Positions 43,086 through 53,822 of a DNA stretch of 64,000 nucleotides are shown here, one piece after another (position 1 is the stretch's first letter; the number at the start of each line of letters is the position of its first letter). Below the pieces are notes generated by a model. That model ran no database searches. It had not been told where the DNA came from and saw nothing but the letters and a program-made list of their open reading frames with translations. Made by a program: the position numbers and the translations under genes. This DNA is from Sphingomonas echinoides ATCC 14820. GTDB taxonomy: Bacteria; Pseudomonadota; Alphaproteobacteria; Sphingomonadales; Sphingomonadaceae. The stretch is from positions 2,541,210 through 2,605,209 of the forward strand of contig NZ_JH584235.1 in NCBI RefSeq assembly GCF_000241465.1, written 5' to 3'.

Positions 43086-44809
43086 CACTGCCGCTTGGCT
43101 GCCGCCACGCCGGTGATGGTGGCATAACCGGCGGCGCTGTTCGCCGGGCTCTGCAACGAGAACGGTCCGGCAATTTCCTCGCCGTCCGGCCCGTAGAATT
43201 GCGGGCTGATCTGGCCAACCGCCACACCACTGCGCGTGATGTTAGCGGTGCTTGTTGCGGAATAGCCCAGTTTCCCGGCGAAATCGAAGCTTCCAAAGTC
43301 GACCGCAGTGCCGCCATTGGTCGGGGTGCCGGTCATTGCCAGTGCGCCCGAATAGCTTTGCTTGCTGAAATCCACGTCGAATTGCGACGAACCCTTCACA
43401 TCGTAGCGCGCCGCAGTTGCCGCAGCGGTGCCGTATACAACGCCAGCATAATGGCCCGTGCCGGTTTTGCCCGACAGCAGCCGCGCGGGGGTCGAAAGCC
43501 CGTAGGCAAAATATTGATCGACCGGTGCCGTGCCGACCCCGAAGCGCGTCTTGGTGGCCCAGTGGCCGAAGCTGGCATAGGTCAGCGCCAGCTCGCTATT
43601 TTGCGCGCCGGGTTTGTACAGTTCGAGCGTTACGTCCTGACTTTCGAAGGAACCGGTGAAGGTCTTGCGGTAGGTGGTGAAGTTCGCCTTGCTGCTCGCA
43701 ACCTTGTCGGCGAGGGTGAACTGACCACCATTTAGGTCTGAGGTCGGCGGAGAATAGGTAAAGGTTTCAGCGTTTTGCTGATTCAGCTGGCCGACCAAGC
43801 CATAGCCGAACTGCGTGTAGAAGAGCTGCGGCTGCGTTAGGTTCGTCAATGTGAGGTTGGCCACTGTCGCGCTTGTATCGCGCTGGCCGGTGAAGGAACC
43901 GGCGACGGCGAATCCATCGGTGCCCTGGCCGTTGAAGCTTGCCCCCAATTCCTGGGCCGTTGGACCGTAGAAGCGACCGTTCAGCGTGCCGCCCGCGCTG
44001 CCATATTGCCCCTCATACAAGGCGTTGCCGGAAAAACCGTTGCCCGAGGTGAGGTGCCCGGCCGCGATCAAGTCGATGCCGCCCCCCACGATTCCGTGAC
44101 CGGTGACCAACCCCGTTTCGGTATTGTAGGTTTGCGCTGAAAACACACCCGCCGCGAAATCCACGCTGAACGTTCCCTGCCCTTGAAACGAAAGCGGTTC
44201 TTGCCCGGGCTTCGATACGAAGCCGAACGCATCGATACGAAAGGCGGCGGTACCGGTGCGCGGCACGGCGGCGGCGTCGCTTGGCAAACCATAAGTGAAG
44301 GTCGCGTAATTTGTGTCCTGGCGCGTGCCGGTCACGACATTGCGCTGCCAGAAGCCCAAACCGACATATTGTGTGGCCTGAGTGCTGGTGAAGGGGACCT
44401 TCACCAGCGTCAGATAATCGCGGTTGGTGCCGTCGGTCTTCTGATACAGGGTTTCGGTCTGGGCGTTGGTGGAATCGGCCTTAATATCCGCTGGCGTGAA
44501 GGTCTGGCTGCGGCCATCCACCGACACCGTATAGCCTTGGCTTTTGGCATCGTAACTGATCGTCAGCGTGCTTCCGCTGCTGCTGCCCGAAAGTCCGGTT
44601 TTTGTCGTGAGATCGAGCGCGACCGTTGCCGATGCGGCGTCATTCACGAAGGACTGACTGTATTGAAGATTCGTAAGCGACGCATTGGTTGGCGGTGGGG
44701 CAGGCGTAGCGGGTGTACTTCCGGCGCTTTGCGGACCGCCGTCGCTGCCGCCGCATCCAGACAGGCAGAGAATCGCAACCGAGCACAGCCACGTTCCACG
44801 GTTTCGCAT
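43085..44809 (-). CDS. TbpB-like surface lipoprotein, predicted Slam substrate
   Basis: 574 residues. Lipoprotein signal MRNRGTWLCSVAILCLSGC with Cys19, followed by a Gly/Ser/Pro/Thr-rich linker (to about 45). The rest is beta-rich in two lobes. Each lobe ends in the TbpB-barrel pattern: RFYGPTAQELGASFNGQG with Phe280 and QFYGPDGEEIAGPFSLQS with Phe538. Preceding strands in each lobe (GTFSVDFAAGVFSAQTY; SQFDVDFSKQSYSGALAM) look like repeats of one design. This matches the transferrin-binding-protein B fold family, whose members bind host or environmental ligands on the cell surface. GGGGGT precedes the ATG. Ligand unknown; the next gene is its likely exporter. Confidence 0.8.
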   Translation of the reverse strand: MRNRGTWLCSVAILCLSGCGGSDGGPQSAGSTPATPAPPPTNASLTNLQYSQSFVNDAASATVALDLTTKTGLSGSSSGSTLTISYDAKSQGYTVSVDGRSQTFTPADIKADSTNAQTETLYQKTDGTNRDYLTLVKVPFTSTQATQYVGLGFWQRNVVTGTRQDTNYATFTYGLPSDAAAVPRTGTAAFRIDAFGFVSKPGQEPLSFQGQGTFSVDFAAGVFSAQTYNTETGLVTGHGIVGGGIDLIAAGHLTSGNGFSGNALYEGQYGSAGGTLNGRFYGPTAQELGASFNGQGTDGFAVAGSFTGQRDTSATVANLTLTNLTQPQLFYTQFGYGLVGQLNQQNAETFTYSPPTSDLNGGQFTLADKVASSKANFTTYRKTFTGSFESQDVTLELYKPGAQNSELALTYASFGHWATKTRFGVGTAPVDQYFAYGLSTPARLLSGKTGTGHYAGVVYGTAAATAARYDVKGSSQFDVDFSKQSYSGALAMTGTPTNGGTAVDFGSFDFAGKLGYSATSTANITRSGVAVGQISPQFYGPDGEEIAGPFSLQSPANSAAGYATITGVAAAKRQ

Positions 44810-45077
44810 TCATACCCCCAAATTTGCGGCCTGCCCCCAGACCATATCATTGCCGACCATAGCAGCGGATCGGACGAGGTCTCTACTAAATATTTGAACT
44901 ATTGCCTTTAGTGGGCGCGTTGACACACCCTGCACCCGCCGCATCCACGATTGCACGCCGTGCATCCCGATTGCCATTGTGTCGCACCCGTAACAGGCAG
45001 ATATTCCCCCTTGCGCTTCCGATGAAGCGCTGCGGCCCCGGCATCCTATCGGGGGCGTTCCGGGGCAAAGCTCTTTC
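44810..45077. promoter_or_regulatory. Divergent gap upstream of the surface lipoprotein operon
   Basis: 268 bases without a convincing gene. It includes an AT-rich stretch (about 44883-44912, CTACTAAATATTTGAACTAT) likely to hold the leftward lipoprotein promoter, and a 6-bp perfect dyad TGCACG-C-CGTGCA (44952-44964) that could be an operator. I see no Fur-box-like or other named site. Confidence 0.4.
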
Positions 45078-45311
45078 ATGAAATCGCTGGATCTGTGGCT
45101 CGTCGGCTTCGGCTTGCGCTGCGCAGGGCTGCTCGTGTGCGAGCTGGCCTGTTTCGCGTTCGTCATCCCGACGCTGTTCAATTTGCACAGCGACGCGGCG
45201 GATGCCGCGGCCGCGGTGATCGCGCTCGTTGCTTTGGTGGCAGGCTTTCTGTCGGTCACCGCGCTGACGCGCGAATTCACTCTCCTCTTGCTGGACAAGG
45301 ACCATGACTAA
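45078..45311 (+). CDS. Small two-helix membrane protein upstream of SPFH gene
   Basis: 77 residues with two hydrophobic helices (about 8-32 and 44-68) and a charged end LLLLDKDHD. The ATG at 45078 follows AAAGCTC, a weak ribosome binding site. It overlaps the start of the SPFH gene by 8 bases, so the two are likely translated together. No family recognised; a membrane partner for the SPFH protein is an inference. Confidence 0.65.
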   Translation: MKSLDLWLVGFGLRCAGLLVCELACFAFVIPTLFNLHSDAADAAAAVIALVALVAGFLSVTALTREFTLLLLDKDHD

Positions 45312-46143
45312 GTTCGTTCGTTTCGTGCCGCTGCTGGTGATCCCGCTGATTGCGATCGTGCCGATGAGTTCGTGCAGCCGGGTCGAGCCGGGGCATGTCG
45401 GCATCAAGGTGAGCAATTTCGGCAGTTCGGCGGGCGTGTCCGACCATGCGCTGGGCGTGGGCTGGTATTTCACGCCGGTCGGCACCAACATCTATGAATA
45501 TCCGATCTACACCTCGACCTATGCCTGGACCAAATCCTCGACCGAGCAGAGCCAGAGCGATGAGGAATTTCCGTTCCAGGATCGCAACGGGCTCAACCTG
45601 TCGGCGGACGTGTCGGTCGCGTATCGCGTCGATCCGGTGAAGGCGCCGATCCTGTTCCAGAAATACCGGATCGACATGGCCGGGATCGTCGCCGGGCCGC
45701 TGCGCAATGCGGTGCGCAGCGCGTTGAACGAGGAAGCGGCCGGGCTGGGGATCGAGGAGATTTACGGGCCCAAAAAGGCGGCGTTGCTGTCGGCAGTGCA
45801 GCGCGATGTCGCGCGCTATTTTGAGCCGGTCGGGCTGCATGTCGAGCAGCTCTATTGGGCGTCGAACATCCGCGTGCCCGACCAAGTGCTGAGCCAGATC
45901 AACACCAAGATCGCCAATGAACAGGCGGCGCTTGCGGCGCAGGCCAACGTGGCGACGGTCAAGGCCAATGCCGATGCGCGCATTGCCGATGCCGAGGGCA
46001 AGGCCAAGGCCTCGCAGATCGAAGGCGATGCGTTGCGCGCCAACCCCGCGATCCTGCGCCAGCGCGCGATCGAGAAATGGGACGGCAAGCTGCCGACCTA
46101 TAGCGCCGGGAGCGGGCAATTGCCCTTCATTACCGAAAAATAG
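45304..46143 (+). CDS. SPFH/prohibitin (band 7) domain protein, possibly lipid-anchored
   Basis: 279 residues. A hydrophobic N-terminus (MTKFVRFVPLLVIPLIAIVP) ends in MSSC, a weak lipobox with Cys24. The SPFH domain runs about 27-200 (VEPGHVGIKVSNFG, LNLSADVSVAYRVDP, VQRDVARYFEPVGLHVEQLY). An alanine-rich coiled coil follows (EQAALAAQANVATVKANADA). SPFH proteins form membrane-associated rings that scaffold proteases and organise membrane domains. A lipidated version would face the periplasm. Followed by a strong hairpin and then gyrB. Confidence 0.83.
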   Translation: MTKFVRFVPLLVIPLIAIVPMSSCSRVEPGHVGIKVSNFGSSAGVSDHALGVGWYFTPVGTNIYEYPIYTSTYAWTKSSTEQSQSDEEFPFQDRNGLNLSADVSVAYRVDPVKAPILFQKYRIDMAGIVAGPLRNAVRSALNEEAAGLGIEEIYGPKKAALLSAVQRDVARYFEPVGLHVEQLYWASNIRVPDQVLSQINTKIANEQAALAAQANVATVKANADARIADAEGKAKASQIEGDALRANPAILRQRAIEKWDGKLPTYSAGSGQLPFITEK

Positions 46144-48738
<2,595 letters not shown>

Positions 48739-48803
48739 GAGGCGGAACCCGCGCCGTGCGGCGGGTGTTTGAGCGAGCGATCGGGCAGGGAGCAAGACGA
48801 GAC

Positions 48804-50468
48804 GTGGCGGAATACGTCTTCAAACCCAATGAGCGCCCGACGCTGCCCGGCTCGCCCGCCAATCCGGAACATCCGCTGTCGCGCCATATCGGCTATTTCG
48901 CGGTCGGATGCCTGATCGGCATTACCGGCGGGCTTGGCAATGCGCTGGTCCAGGTCAACCTCAACTTCGCGCAAGGCACGCTCGGGCTCAACACCAATGA
49001 GAGCGCGTGGCTGACGGCGGCCTATTACATGACCAACGTCACCGCGAATTTGCTGCTGGTGAAATATCGCCAGCAATTCGGCCTGCAGCCGTTCATTCGC
49101 TACATGCTGCTGGCCTATGCCGCGACCACGCTGATGCATTTGTTCGTCCATGGTTTCTGGACCTCGGTTGCGGTGCGCGCGATGAGCGGGATCGCCGCGA
49201 GCGGCCTGTCGACGCTGACGCTGCTGTATCTGATGCAATCGATGCCCGCTGCACGCCGCCTGACCGGGGTGATGATGGGCATCAGCATCCCGCAACTGGC
49301 GATGCCGCTGGCGCGCGCGCTGTCGCCGCGGTTGCTCGAATCGGGCGATTGGCACCATTTGTATTGGTTCGAACTGGCCCTCGCACTGGCCACGCTGGCG
49401 GCGGTGATGGCGCTGCCCTTGCCGCCGAGCGAGCGCAGCAAGGCGTTCGAGCCGCTCGACTTCCTCACCTTCGCCTTGCTGGCCCCCGGATTGTGGTTGC
49501 TGATCGCGGTGCTGTCCGAGGGGCGGATCGAATGGTGGACCGAGCGCGCCTGGATGGGCTGGGCTCTGGCGGCGAGCGTCGCGCTGGTCGCGGCGGCGCT
49601 GATCGTCGAGCATCACCGCGCCAGCCCGCTGATCAACACGCGCTGGCTCGGCACGCGCGAGATGCTGCGGCTGATGGCGATTGCGGCCTCGGTGCGCGTA
49701 TTGTTGTCGGAACAGGCGTTCGGGTCGGTCGGGCTGCTCAACGCGGTCGGGCTGATCAATGATCAGATGGTGACGCTCAATCTGATCGTCGTGGTCGCGT
49801 CGATCGCCGGGTTGGCGGTGGCGGTGTTCACGTTCGATCCGCACAACGTGACGCGGCCGATCACGATTGCGGTCGTGCTGGTGGCGATCGCGGCGTTCAT
49901 GGATTCGGATGCGACCAACCTCACTCGACCGAGCAACCTGTATCTCAGCCAGGCGATGATCGGCTTCGCCTCGCTGCTGTTCCTCGGGCAAGCGATGGTG
50001 ATCGGGATCGCGCGCACCTTGCTCGCCGGGGGACGCAATTTCGTCAGCTTCGTCGTGCTGTTCAGCCTTAGCCAGAGCGTCGGCGGGCTGGTCGGCACGG
50101 CATTGCTGTCGACCTTTCAGGTGATACGCGAGAAATTTCATTCGAACACGCTGGTGCAGCATATCGTGGCGACCGACCCGCTGGTTGCGGCGCGGCTGCG
50201 CGCCGGGGCGGGCCGGGTTGCCGGGGTGGTTGGCGACCCGGCCTTGCGCAGCGCCGAAGGGGCCGCGCTGCTGGCGCAACAGGTGGCGCGCGAGGCCAAT
50301 ATTCTGGCGTTTAACGACGTCTTCCTGCTGGTCGGCGTGTTGGCCGCGCTGACGGCGGTGTGGGGTTATGCGATCCGCTGGTCGATCCGGCGGCGCGGCG
50401 AGATATCACCGATTCTGCTGTTGCAACAAAGACAGATCCAGGCAGCTCAGGGTCACCAGGGGCAATGA
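48804..50468 (+). CDS. MFS multidrug efflux permease (EmrB/DHA2-like)
   Basis: 554 residues with about twelve to fourteen hydrophobic helices. HIGYFAVGCLIGITGGLGNAL is helix 1 and LNTNESAWLTAAYYMTNVTA the DHA2-type region between helices 1 and 2. The next two genes supply a HlyD adaptor and an outer-membrane channel, so this is the inner-membrane pump of a tripartite exporter. The GTG at 48804 is taken as start; GGGAG lies about 13 bases upstream, rather far. The frame runs further 5' into gyrB. Substrate (drug, dye, siderophore) is unknown. Confidence 0.87.
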   Translation: MAEYVFKPNERPTLPGSPANPEHPLSRHIGYFAVGCLIGITGGLGNALVQVNLNFAQGTLGLNTNESAWLTAAYYMTNVTANLLLVKYRQQFGLQPFIRYMLLAYAATTLMHLFVHGFWTSVAVRAMSGIAASGLSTLTLLYLMQSMPAARRLTGVMMGISIPQLAMPLARALSPRLLESGDWHHLYWFELALALATLAAVMALPLPPSERSKAFEPLDFLTFALLAPGLWLLIAVLSEGRIEWWTERAWMGWALAASVALVAAALIVEHHRASPLINTRWLGTREMLRLMAIAASVRVLLSEQAFGSVGLLNAVGLINDQMVTLNLIVVVASIAGLAVAVFTFDPHNVTRPITIAVVLVAIAAFMDSDATNLTRPSNLYLSQAMIGFASLLFLGQAMVIGIARTLLAGGRNFVSFVVLFSLSQSVGGLVGTALLSTFQVIREKFHSNTLVQHIVATDPLVAARLRAGAGRVAGVVGDPALRSAEGAALLAQQVAREANILAFNDVFLLVGVLAALTAVWGYAIRWSIRRRGEISPILLLQQRQIQAAQGHQGQ

Positions 50469-50469
50469 G

Positions 50470-51591
50470 ATGAGCGACACTCCACCACCGACACCGACCC
50501 CCGCCACCCCCGATCCGCAAGTCGCGGCCCCGCGCGGCTGGGCCCCGCCGGTCAAATCGCGCCCGGCGACCATCACCATCGTGGCGCTGGCGGTGCTGGC
50601 GATCGTCATCATCCTCTATGCATGGCAATTGCCGCCGTTTGCGGGCTGGGCCGAGGAGACCGACAACGCCTATGTGCGCGGCCGCGTGACGATCATCAGC
50701 CCGCAGGTGAGCGGCTATGTGATGAGCGTGCCGGTGCAGGATTTCGCCGAGGTGAAGGCGGGGCAGGTACTGGCGACGATCGACGAGCGCATTTATCGCG
50801 CCCGCGTGGCGCAGGCGCAGGCCAATGTCGCGGCGCAGGAAGCGGCGCTGGCCAATTCCGCGCAAGCGCGGCGGTCGCGCGAAGTCGCGATCCTGAGCCA
50901 GGACGCCGGGATCGAGAATGCGAAGGCGCAATTGACGCGCGCCGAGGCCGACATGAAGCGCGCGCAGGCGCTGGTTGCCGACGGATCGATCTCGACCCGT
51001 GAGTTCGACCAGACCCGCGCGACCCTGCTGGCGGCGCGCGCAGCGGTGCAGCAGGCGCAGGCCGGTCGGGCGATCGGTACGCAGGATGTCCGCACGGTCG
51101 CGGTCGGGCGGAGCGGGCTGGAAGCGGCGGTCGATGCCGCCAAGGCGCAATTGCGGCTCGCGCAGATCGACCTCGACAACACCATCATCCGCGCGCCGAC
51201 CGACGGGCAAGTGTCCGAAATCGGCGTGCGCCAGGGTGCCTATGTCACGGCGGGCACGCAATTGCTGTTCCTGGTGCCGCACAGCGTATGGGTCGTCGCC
51301 AATTTCAAGGAAGCGCAGACGCATCGCATGGTGCCCGGCCAACGCGCCACATTCCGTGTCGATGCGCTGGGCAATGCGAGCCTCACCGGCCATGTCGAAA
51401 GCCTGTCCCCGGCGGCAGGATCGGAATTTTCGGTGTTGAAGCCCGACAATGCCACCGGCAATTTCGTCAAGGTGGCGCAGCGGATTGCGGTGCGCGTGGC
51501 GATCGATCCGGGACAGGCGCTGGCGGCGCGGTTGCGGCCGGGCATGTCGGTCGTCGTCAGCATCGATACCGACGGGACGCCCCGGCGATGA
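50470..51591 (+). CDS. HlyD/EmrA family membrane fusion protein
   Basis: 373 residues. A proline-rich cytoplasmic start is followed by one membrane helix (about 34-54). EETDNAYVRGRVTIISPQVSGYVMSVPVQDF is the split lipoyl domain, a long alpha-hairpin coils through about 105-190, and LAQIDLDNTIIRAPTDGQVSEIG closes the lipoyl half. A beta-barrel domain follows (VWVVANFKEAQTHRMVPGQ). It bridges the MFS pump and the outer-membrane channel. AGGGG precedes the ATG at 50470, 1 base after the MFS stop, and the stop overlaps the channel gene. Confidence 0.93.
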   Translation: MSDTPPPTPTPATPDPQVAAPRGWAPPVKSRPATITIVALAVLAIVIILYAWQLPPFAGWAEETDNAYVRGRVTIISPQVSGYVMSVPVQDFAEVKAGQVLATIDERIYRARVAQAQANVAAQEAALANSAQARRSREVAILSQDAGIENAKAQLTRAEADMKRAQALVADGSISTREFDQTRATLLAARAAVQQAQAGRAIGTQDVRTVAVGRSGLEAAVDAAKAQLRLAQIDLDNTIIRAPTDGQVSEIGVRQGAYVTAGTQLLFLVPHSVWVVANFKEAQTHRMVPGQRATFRVDALGNASLTGHVESLSPAAGSEFSVLKPDNATGNFVKVAQRIAVRVAIDPGQALAARLRPGMSVVVSIDTDGTPRR

Positions 51592-52976
51592 GCCGCCGCG
51601 CAGCGGTGCTGCTGGCCCTGTCGCTCTCGGCCTGTGCCGGGCCGACGGTGAAGACGGCGGCGGTGGCACCGCTTGCCCCGGCACCGGCGTGGCGCACCGA
51701 GACGGACGCGGTCGCGCCGCTCGATCAGGCATGGTGGCAGGGTTTTGGCGATCCGGTGCTGACCGATCTGGTCGAGCGCGCGCTGGCCAACAATCCCGAC
51801 ATCGGCGTTGCGGTGGCACGCGTGCGCGAGGCGCGCGCCAATGTCGCGGTCGCCCGGTCCCAGATGCTGCCGACGCTCGATGCCAGTCTCAGCGGTGCGC
51901 GCACGCGCGAGGTCGATGCGTTTGGCCAGCCGGAGAAGCAGACGGCCGGGGAACCGAAGGTGCAAGCTGCCTATGAGGTCGATCTGTTTGGCCGCCTGGC
52001 CGATCAGCGCTCGGCCGCGCGCGATGCCTATCTGGCGAGCGCGGCGGCGCGTGATGCGGTACGCTTGTCGATCGCGGGGGCGACGGCCAGCGGATATCTC
52101 ACGCTGCGCGGGTTAGATGCCCGCCTCGAGGTCGCGCGATCGACCCTGGCGGCGCGCGCGGAATCGCTGCGGATCGCGCGGTCGCGGGTCGATCACGGCT
52201 ATTCGCCGAAGCTCGAGCTGCAACAGGCGCAGGCCGAATATGACGCGACCGCGCAGATCGTGCCGCAAATCCAGTTGGCGATTGCGCGCGCCGAGGATGC
52301 GCTGAGCGTGCTGACCGGCGCGCTGCCGGCGGCGACCGCGCGTGGCGCGGCGCTCGATCGACTGGCGGCACCGCCAGTGCCCGATGGTCTCCCTTCGGAG
52401 CTGCTGCGCCGCCGCCCCGATGTCGCGCAGGCCGAATATCAACTCGCCGCGAGCGACAGTTCGCTGGCGGCGGCGCGCAAGCGGTTTCTGCCGCAATTGC
52501 GGCTGAGCGGGTCGGCGGGGGTGGTGTTCTCGACGCTGCTCGCCAATCCGATCACGGTCTGGTCGGCGGGGGGGAGCATCCTTGCCCCGCTCTTCCAGGG
52601 CGGGCGCTTGACGGCGCAGGCTGACGCGGCGGGTGCGCAGCGCGATCAGGCGGCGTTCGCCTATCGCCGCGTCGCTTTGGCGGCGTTTCGCGATGTCGAG
52701 GATGCGCTAGCGGCGGTGCGGCGCTTGGACGAGCAAGTCGCGCTGGGCGAGCGGCAACGCGCTGCGCTCGCCGAGGGGTTGCGCTTGGCGACGAATCGCT
52801 ACCGCGAAGGCTATTCCCCCTATCTCGAACAGCTCGATGCGCAACGCGGGTTGCTCGGCGCGCAATTGGCGCTGATCCAGACGCGCAGCGATGCGTTGGC
52901 GGCGCGCGTCCAGCTCTATCAGGCGATGGGCGGCGGCTGGTCCGGTGTCGTCACCGACCGGGACGGTCCGGAGTAA
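51588..52976 (+). CDS. NodT/TolC-type outer-membrane efflux lipoprotein
   Basis: 462 residues. Lipoprotein signal MSRRAAVLLALSLSAC with Cys16. WWQGFGDPVLTDLVERALANNPDI is the NodT family start, and two repeats of long helices with paired strands follow (YEVDLFGRLADQRSAARDAY; GGSILAPLFQGGRLTAQADA). RRPDVAQAEYQLAASDSSLA marks the second repeat. It forms the trimeric outer-membrane exit duct for the upstream pump and adaptor. The ATG overlaps the adaptor stop by 4 bases. Confidence 0.93.
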   Translation: MSRRAAVLLALSLSACAGPTVKTAAVAPLAPAPAWRTETDAVAPLDQAWWQGFGDPVLTDLVERALANNPDIGVAVARVREARANVAVARSQMLPTLDASLSGARTREVDAFGQPEKQTAGEPKVQAAYEVDLFGRLADQRSAARDAYLASAAARDAVRLSIAGATASGYLTLRGLDARLEVARSTLAARAESLRIARSRVDHGYSPKLELQQAQAEYDATAQIVPQIQLAIARAEDALSVLTGALPAATARGAALDRLAAPPVPDGLPSELLRRRPDVAQAEYQLAASDSSLAAARKRFLPQLRLSGSAGVVFSTLLANPITVWSAGGSILAPLFQGGRLTAQADAAGAQRDQAAFAYRRVALAAFRDVEDALAAVRRLDEQVALGERQRAALAEGLRLATNRYREGYSPYLEQLDAQRGLLGAQLALIQTRSDALAARVQLYQAMGGGWSGVVTDRDGPE

Positions 52977-52993
52977 GCGCGGCACCGCGCTTT
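52977..52993 (+). terminator. Weak hairpin after the efflux operon
   Basis: GCGCG (52977-52981) pairs with CGCGC (52986-52990) around GCAC and is followed by TTT. It begins directly after the stop codon. The stem is short, so termination is only possible. Confidence 0.35.
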
Positions 52994-53051
52994 CGCGTGA
53001 CTCGGGGTGGGCTGTTGGCGTAGCTTTGCGCAAACGGTGAGGGGAAACAGC

Positions 53052-53816
53052 ATGCGCGGTGTTTTGACAGGGTTGGCGATGACGGCGCTGGTTGCCACGG
53101 CCGCAGTGGCAGCGGTTGAGCCCGCCTCCAAGCATTCGCCGAAAGAGACGCAACGGGCCGTCGCCGCCGGGCTCGCCAATGCCGAGCGCGCCGATCAGGC
53201 GGGCGATGACGCGCGGCGCAAGGCCGCCGAGGTGCTGGCCTTTTCTGGCGTCGGACCGGGCGACGAGGTGATCGATTTCCTGCCTGGTGGCGGTTATTGG
53301 ACGCGCATCTTCACAGGCGTCGTTGGCAAGGCCGGGCATGTCTATGCCATTTGGCCGGCGGCGGCCGCAGACCGTGCCGCCAAGGCGGAAGCGGCGCTCG
53401 ACGCGCGCCATCTGCCCAACCTCACCGCGAAGGTGCTGACGTCGGGGATTGTCGCGGCCTCGGAACCCGTGGACCTTGTGTGGACAGTCCAGAATTATCA
53501 CGACATCGCCAATAATGGCGGCGAAGCCGCGCTCGACCAGTTTAATGCCGAAGTGCTGAAAGCGCTGAAGCCGGGTGGCAGCTATATCGTGATCGACCAT
53601 GCCGACGCGGCGGGCACGGGCATCACTGGCACGTCCACCAAACACCGGATCGACCCTGCTGCGGTAAAGGCCGAAGTTGTCAAGGCCGGTTTCGAATTCG
53701 TCGGTGAAAGCGACGTGTTGCGCAACCCCGCCGACGACCATAGCGGCAATGTCTTTGACCCCGCCATTCGCGGCCATACCGACCAGTTCGTCTACAAATT
53801 CCGTAAGCGGCGCTGA
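53052..53816 (+). CDS. Exported SAM-dependent methyltransferase-like protein (COG4798 type)
   Basis: 254 residues. The N-terminus MRGVLTGLAMTALVATAAVAAVEPA looks like a signal peptide. The Rossmann methyltransferase part has GDEVIDFLPGGGYWTRIFTG (motif I), GHVYAIWPA, VDLVWTVQNYHDIAN (motif IV) and LKPGGSYIVIDH. Predicted methyltransferases of this group do carry signal peptides, although S-adenosylmethionine is not known to be plentiful in the periplasm. GAGGGGAAA precedes the ATG at 53052. Substrate and true location unknown. Confidence 0.85.
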   Translation: MRGVLTGLAMTALVATAAVAAVEPASKHSPKETQRAVAAGLANAERADQAGDDARRKAAEVLAFSGVGPGDEVIDFLPGGGYWTRIFTGVVGKAGHVYAIWPAAAADRAAKAEAALDARHLPNLTAKVLTSGIVAASEPVDLVWTVQNYHDIANNGGEAALDQFNAEVLKALKPGGSYIVIDHADAAGTGITGTSTKHRIDPAAVKAEVVKAGFEFVGESDVLRNPADDHSGNVFDPAIRGHTDQFVYKFRKRR

Positions 53817-53822
53817 GCGACC

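Noticed and set aside
43085..44809. Naming the lipoprotein a transferrin receptor (TbpB)
   Set aside because: Only the fold-type pattern is visible; there is no TbpA-like receptor nearby and a free-living host makes transferrin an unlikely ligand.
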